Made by a program: the position numbers and the translations under genes. DNA of 64,000 bases from Luteibacter jiangsuensis (GTDB taxonomy: Bacteria > Pseudomonadota > Gammaproteobacteria > Xanthomonadales > Rhodanobacteraceae), in contig NZ_JAAQQR010000001.1 of NCBI RefSeq assembly GCF_011742555.1, positions 62,001 to 126,000 of the forward strand, read 5' to 3'. A model generated the notes under the pieces. That model did not search any database, was not told the origin of the DNA, and worked only from the letters and a program-made list of their open reading frames with translations. Shown here one piece after another: positions 60,622 to 64,000 of this stretch. Numbering within the stretch: the first letter of the stretch is position 1; the number at the start of each line of letters is the position of its first letter.

Positions 60622-63492
60622 ATGGATGCATCCGCCTCGCAGAACGCCTTCGCTCCTGTCATCGCCTTCTTCGCGCGCGACGCGCGCCGGCAACTCGCCG
60701 AAGATATCGGCCGTCAGCCTGGATTCAACGACGCGGAGCGTCTGCTCATCGCAGCGGGCGCGGAGCGCGCCTTGCTGGATAACGCGGAGCGAAAGCTCAA
60801 CCGTGTGCTCCTGCTCGAGTTGCATGCAGCCAAGCTCTCCGGCGATCTGCCCGAAGGTAGCGAGGCCATGCGCTTCGCCGCCTTCATCGCGCGAGCCATG
60901 ACCCCTGAGTTCTCCGCGGCGCTCGATCGCCGATACCCCGTGTTGCACGGCCGCCTTACCCGTGTGCTGGACCACCAGCGCCGGGCGATCACCGCCATGC
61001 TTTCGCGGCTGGCAACCGATCGCGAAGCCCTGTCTCGCTTCGTCGGGGCAAAACTTGGCGAACTGCGCGCGCTCGACCTCGGCGAAGGCGACGTGCACGA
61101 GGGCGGTCAGTCCGTGGCGCGCCTCACGTTCCACGGCGGAACGGTGATGTACAAGCCAAGGTCGCTGCGCGTCGATGCGGCCCTGGACGATTTCCTGGCA
61201 ACCGTGCTCCCCGGCGATGCGTCGCGGATACGCGTACCCGCCGTGCTGGACCGCGGCGACTATGGCTGGAGCCGCCACGTCGAGCATATCTACTGTGCCG
61301 ACGACACCCAGCTGTCCATCTTCTATCGCAACATCGGGCATTGGCTGGCGGTGATGCGCCTCCTCGGCGGTACCGATATCCACTATGAAAACCTCATCGC
61401 CTCATCCGTCGTGCCCTATGTGGTCGATGTCGAGAGCCTCTTCGTCACCGAGGTTCCGCCCCCGCCGTCGCAGAAGGGCGAAGCGGTGGACCTTGCGCAG
61501 GCGCTCATTCGCTCCTCCGTGCTGCGCACGGGTCTCGTGCCCTTCCGCGCGCCCGTGCTCGGCCTCGACGGCGTCGACATTTCCGCCATCGGCGCGCTCC
61601 AGGGCGAGCAACCGAAGATTCGCGTGCCCGAGATTGTCGATCCCGGCACCACCGAAGCGCGTGTGGGTCTGGTGAGCGTCGACATCGGAACCGGCAAGAA
61701 CCATCCGTGCAGTCACCCCGATATCTCCCGGTTCTGGGAAGACATCGTCACGGGCTTCCGCTCGATGACCGATACCCTCGTCGAGCGGCACCGAAACGGA
61801 GAACTCGTCCCCTTGCTCGACGCCTTCGTCGGATGCCGCATACGACGCATCCGGCGGCCCACCCAGGCCTATGTCGAAGTGATGCGCATGCTCTGGCATC
61901 CGGCATCGCTGCATGACGAAGCGGCAGCCATCGAGCGGGCTCGCGACCTGCTGGTACGCAACGCGGCAGTCTCGCCCATCGCCCCGGCCGATCCTTCCGT
62001 CATCGCCGGCGAGATCGACGACATGCGCTACGGCGACGTTCCCGTCTTCGCAAACGTGCTGGACGAGGCGCAACGCGACGACGTGTTTCGTGCCTGGCTG
62101 GACATGCGCATCGAACTGGAGGAACTGACCATTCGGGGCGCCCTCGTCACCGCCCACCTCAACGTCCGCCTCAACGACGACAAGCGCTCGCCTTACGATC
62201 TGTCCGCCCGGCGGGCGCATGCCGGTGACCTGGACCGCAGGCGCCGGTCGATGGCCCGGGAGACGCTCGAACAACTCCTGCGCCTCTCGGTGCGTGGCAA
62301 CGACGGCACCATGACCTGGATCAGTCCGATCCTCGGTCGCGGCGGTTGGACCATGCGGACACTGCAAGCCAATCTCTACGTGGGCCTGGGCGGTATCGCA
62401 CTGGCACTGGCCGCGTACGCGGAAGAAATGCGGCATGGCCGCGTGGACGAGGTGGCCGGGGTCACCGGGGCACTGCAGGGCGTGCTCCGCATCCTGCACG
62501 TCGCGGAAGACACCGACGAAGCCGAAGCCATCGGTGGCTTCATCGGATTGGGCTCGCAGGTGCAGACCTGGCTCACGCTGGAGCACCTGCGCCCCGGCGA
62601 AGGCTTCCTTGCCCGCGCCGTCGCGCAAGCGGCCCGCATGGCACAGTGGGACATCGAGAACGAACGCGTGCTCGATATCCTCGAAGGCGTCGGCGGCGCG
62701 ATCGTTCCCCTCATCAACCTCGCCGACGCCACCGGCGACGCACGATGGCTGGCACTGGCCGCGCGCGCGGGAAGGCATCTCGAGGCCACCGCCATCGTGG
62801 ACGATCGCGGCGCGCGCTGGCCCGCGTCCATCTTCAGCGAGCCGATCGGCGGCTTCGCGCACGGCGCGACGGGCAGCGGCTGGGCGCTCACACGCCTCGG
62901 GCTCAGCGGGGCGGGTGACGGTGGCGAGCGGCGCCGCTGGCTCGAGCTTGCCGAGCGGGCGTTCGATTTCGAGGAATCGCTGTACGACGCGAACGCGGGC
63001 AACTGGATGGATGTGCGCAAACCGGACAGCGGCGACTTCGCCAATACCTGGTGTCATGGCAGTGTCGGCATCGGCATGGCGGCATGCGATCTCTACGAGC
63101 GCACCGGGCACCCGCGTCATCTGGACACGCTGCGCCGCGCGGTACGCGCCGCGGCCGAGGGGGGCTGGGGACACAGCCATACCCTTTGCCATGGCGACCT
63201 CAGCACCTGGGAACTGCTGACCCGGGCGGCTCGCCTCTCCCCTGCCCTGGTGCCCGACACCGGCCTTCCCGCCGCGGTGATCGTGTTGTCCAGCATCGAG
63301 GAACACGGCATCGTCGGCGGCCTGGCTCGCGATGCGTTCACGCCGGGCCTGATGAGCGGCGTGTCCGGATCGATCCTGCAGTTGATCCGCATGCACCCCG
63401 CATCGCGGGTACCTTCGCCATTGCTGATGGAGTGTGGCGTGGAAGCGTCGCGGCGTGCGGCCGCCGAGGAACACGGCGTGCTCGCAAGCTGA
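60622..63492 (+). CDS. lanM: Class II lanthipeptide synthetase (LanM)
   Basis: A 956-residue bifunctional enzyme that dehydrates Ser/Thr and closes thioether rings. The N-terminal dehydratase (about 1-590) has the kinase-like site: Lys178 in VMYKPR, Asp252-x-His254-x-x-Asn257 in TDIHYENL, and Asp269-x-Glu271 in VVDVESLF. The C-terminal LanC-like cyclase (about 610-956; LQANLYVGLGGIALALAAYA) has zinc ligands Cys811 (TWCHGSVGIGMAACDL), Cys856 and His857 (LCHGDLSTWELL). Both active sites look intact. The start at 60622 (MDASASQNAF) is chosen over a longer frame that would run across the hairpin; GGAA lies upstream. Confidence 0.95.
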   Translation: MDASASQNAFAPVIAFFARDARRQLAEDIGRQPGFNDAERLLIAAGAERALLDNAERKLNRVLLLELHAAKLSGDLPEGSEAMRFAAFIARAMTPEFSAALDRRYPVLHGRLTRVLDHQRRAITAMLSRLATDREALSRFVGAKLGELRALDLGEGDVHEGGQSVARLTFHGGTVMYKPRSLRVDAALDDFLATVLPGDASRIRVPAVLDRGDYGWSRHVEHIYCADDTQLSIFYRNIGHWLAVMRLLGGTDIHYENLIASSVVPYVVDVESLFVTEVPPPPSQKGEAVDLAQALIRSSVLRTGLVPFRAPVLGLDGVDISAIGALQGEQPKIRVPEIVDPGTTEARVGLVSVDIGTGKNHPCSHPDISRFWEDIVTGFRSMTDTLVERHRNGELVPLLDAFVGCRIRRIRRPTQAYVEVMRMLWHPASLHDEAAAIERARDLLVRNAAVSPIAPADPSVIAGEIDDMRYGDVPVFANVLDEAQRDDVFRAWLDMRIELEELTIRGALVTAHLNVRLNDDKRSPYDLSARRAHAGDLDRRRRSMARETLEQLLRLSVRGNDGTMTWISPILGRGGWTMRTLQANLYVGLGGIALALAAYAEEMRHGRVDEVAGVTGALQGVLRILHVAEDTDEAEAIGGFIGLGSQVQTWLTLEHLRPGEGFLARAVAQAARMAQWDIENERVLDILEGVGGAIVPLINLADATGDARWLALAARAGRHLEATAIVDDRGARWPASIFSEPIGGFAHGATGSGWALTRLGLSGAGDGGERRRWLELAERAFDFEESLYDANAGNWMDVRKPDSGDFANTWCHGSVGIGMAACDLYERTGHPRHLDTLRRAVRAAAEGGWGHSHTLCHGDLSTWELLTRAARLSPALVPDTGLPAAVIVLSSIEEHGIVGGLARDAFTPGLMSGVSGSILQLIRMHPASRVPSPLLMECGVEASRRAAAEEHGVLAS

Positions 63493-63657
63493 AAGCGGCG
63501 CCTCGTTCGACATGGCGCGAGTCGGTCGCCGTCGGGTGCCCGGCGCCGGAGGATGCAACCTTTTTCCGCCCCCGTGCATCCCTCCCACCGACGAGCCGAC
63601 GTCGGCCATCCGGCCGAGGTCGGCATTGCACGCTCCATCGCCCACAGGAAAGCCACG
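63493..63657. promoter_or_regulatory. Gap between lanM and the serine hydrolase gene
   Basis: The 165-bp gap holds a 13-bp near-perfect hairpin at 63595-63624 (GCCGACGTCGGCC, loop ATCC, GGCCGAGGTCGGC, one mismatch), a candidate terminator for lanM, and the ribosome-binding site AGGAAA before the next gene. No gene is seen. Confidence 0.5.
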
Positions 63658-64000
63658 ATGCCGTTTCGCAAGCTCATCCTCTTGCTGATTTGCCTTGCCC
63701 CGATACCCGCCGCTGTTGCCGTGGCGCAAAGCGCTCCCGAATCCGAGCAGGCGCGGATGGATCGCGTCTTCCAGCGGCTGGGAACCCAGTTCGTTGCGGA
63801 CGGCCGCGCCGACGGCGTGTCGATCGCGGTTGTGAAGAACGGCCAGCCGCATTTCTACAACTTCGGTACGACCACGCGCGGCAAGGACAAACCGCCCACC
63901 GAAGACTCGGTCTATGAGATCGGCTCGGTCAGCAAGGTGTTCAATGCGCTGATCCTTGCTCACGCCGTGCTGGAGGGGAAGATCAACCTCCAGGACGACA
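63658..64000 (+). CDS. Serine beta-lactamase/penicillin-binding-fold hydrolase, 5' part only
   Basis: The visible 114 residues have a signal peptide (MPFRKLILLLICLAPIPAAV, about 1-25) and the class C beta-lactamase/esterase start: DGVSIAVVKNGQPHFYNFG, TEDSVYEIGSVSKVFNALIL with catalytic Ser90-x-x-Lys93. The gene continues beyond the window, so the Tyr and KTG motifs cannot be checked. It could be an AmpC-type beta-lactamase or a D-aminopeptidase/esterase. It follows lanM by 165 bases on the same strand; a link to the lanthipeptide is possible but unproven. Confidence 0.85.
   Translation, partial: MPFRKLILLLICLAPIPAAVAVAQSAPESEQARMDRVFQRLGTQFVADGRADGVSIAVVKNGQPHFYNFGTTTRGKDKPPTEDSVYEIGSVSKVFNALILAHAVLEGKINLQDD

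Overview
This window reads as chromosome of a high-GC gammaproteobacterium of the Lysobacterales (Rhodanobacteraceae; Luteibacter or Dyella would fit). The basis is protein style only: strong GC3 bias, a Xanthomonas-type TonB receptor, GTGGGAGC-type REP elements and an MdtABC/NodT efflux operon. No rRNA, tRNA, CRISPR array, IS element or phage gene was seen.

Layout. (1) 1-15781, minus strand: a tightly packed type VI secretion operon in the order tssB-tssC-hcp-tssE-tssF-tssG-tssH(clpV)-unknown-vgrG-unknown-fha-tssK-tssL, most junctions overlapping by 1 to 4 bases. It leaves the window on the left inside tssL, so tssM, tssJ and tssA are not visible. (2) 16183-26711: a TonB-dependent receptor, a convergent 1524-residue autotransporter with a lipobox, and a large beta-propeller sensor kinase. 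(3) 26804-34595, minus: a seven-gene set (YcaC-like isochorismatase, XapX, YtcJ-like amidohydrolase, DoxX, MFS-ABM exporter, double VOC protein, alginate-export-type porin) with an AraC regulator just upstream; it looks like a small-molecule conversion and transport operon of unknown substrate. (4) 34745-40998: a NarL-type response regulator, two alpha/beta hydrolases, a 725-bp intergenic region filled with REP elements including a complete REPIN, a metallo-beta-lactamase-fold hydrolase, a GNAT-LuxR fusion protein, a PAP2 phosphatase and an OmpA lipoprotein. (5) 41199-45808: a stress group (erythromycin esterase, Hsp20, phosphoribosyltransferase-hydrolase fusion, DUF308-like membrane protein, TetR regulator) with three FNR/ANR-like TTGAY-N4-GTCAA boxes, which resembles low-oxygen dormancy loci of other bacteria. 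(6) 45946-58503: an SH3 protein, a MipA protein, and an OmpR/EnvZ-type pair divergent from an MdtA-MdtB-MdtC-NodT efflux operon, with a perfect 9-bp inverted repeat between them. (7) 58454-63492: a class II lanthipeptide locus with a SyrD-like ABC exporter, a 62-residue precursor ending in four cysteines and a complete LanM synthetase. A truncated serine beta-lactamase-fold hydrolase follows at the right edge.

The most promising novelty is the compact lanthipeptide locus: a proteobacterial LanM with a short cysteine-rich precursor, a transporter without a leader-peptidase domain, and a hairpin between precursor and synthetase genes. Second is the GNAT-LuxR fusion, whose DNA-binding domain is about two thirds identical by eye to the NarL-type regulator 4 kb away. 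Third is the cluster of FNR-like boxes in the stress-gene group.
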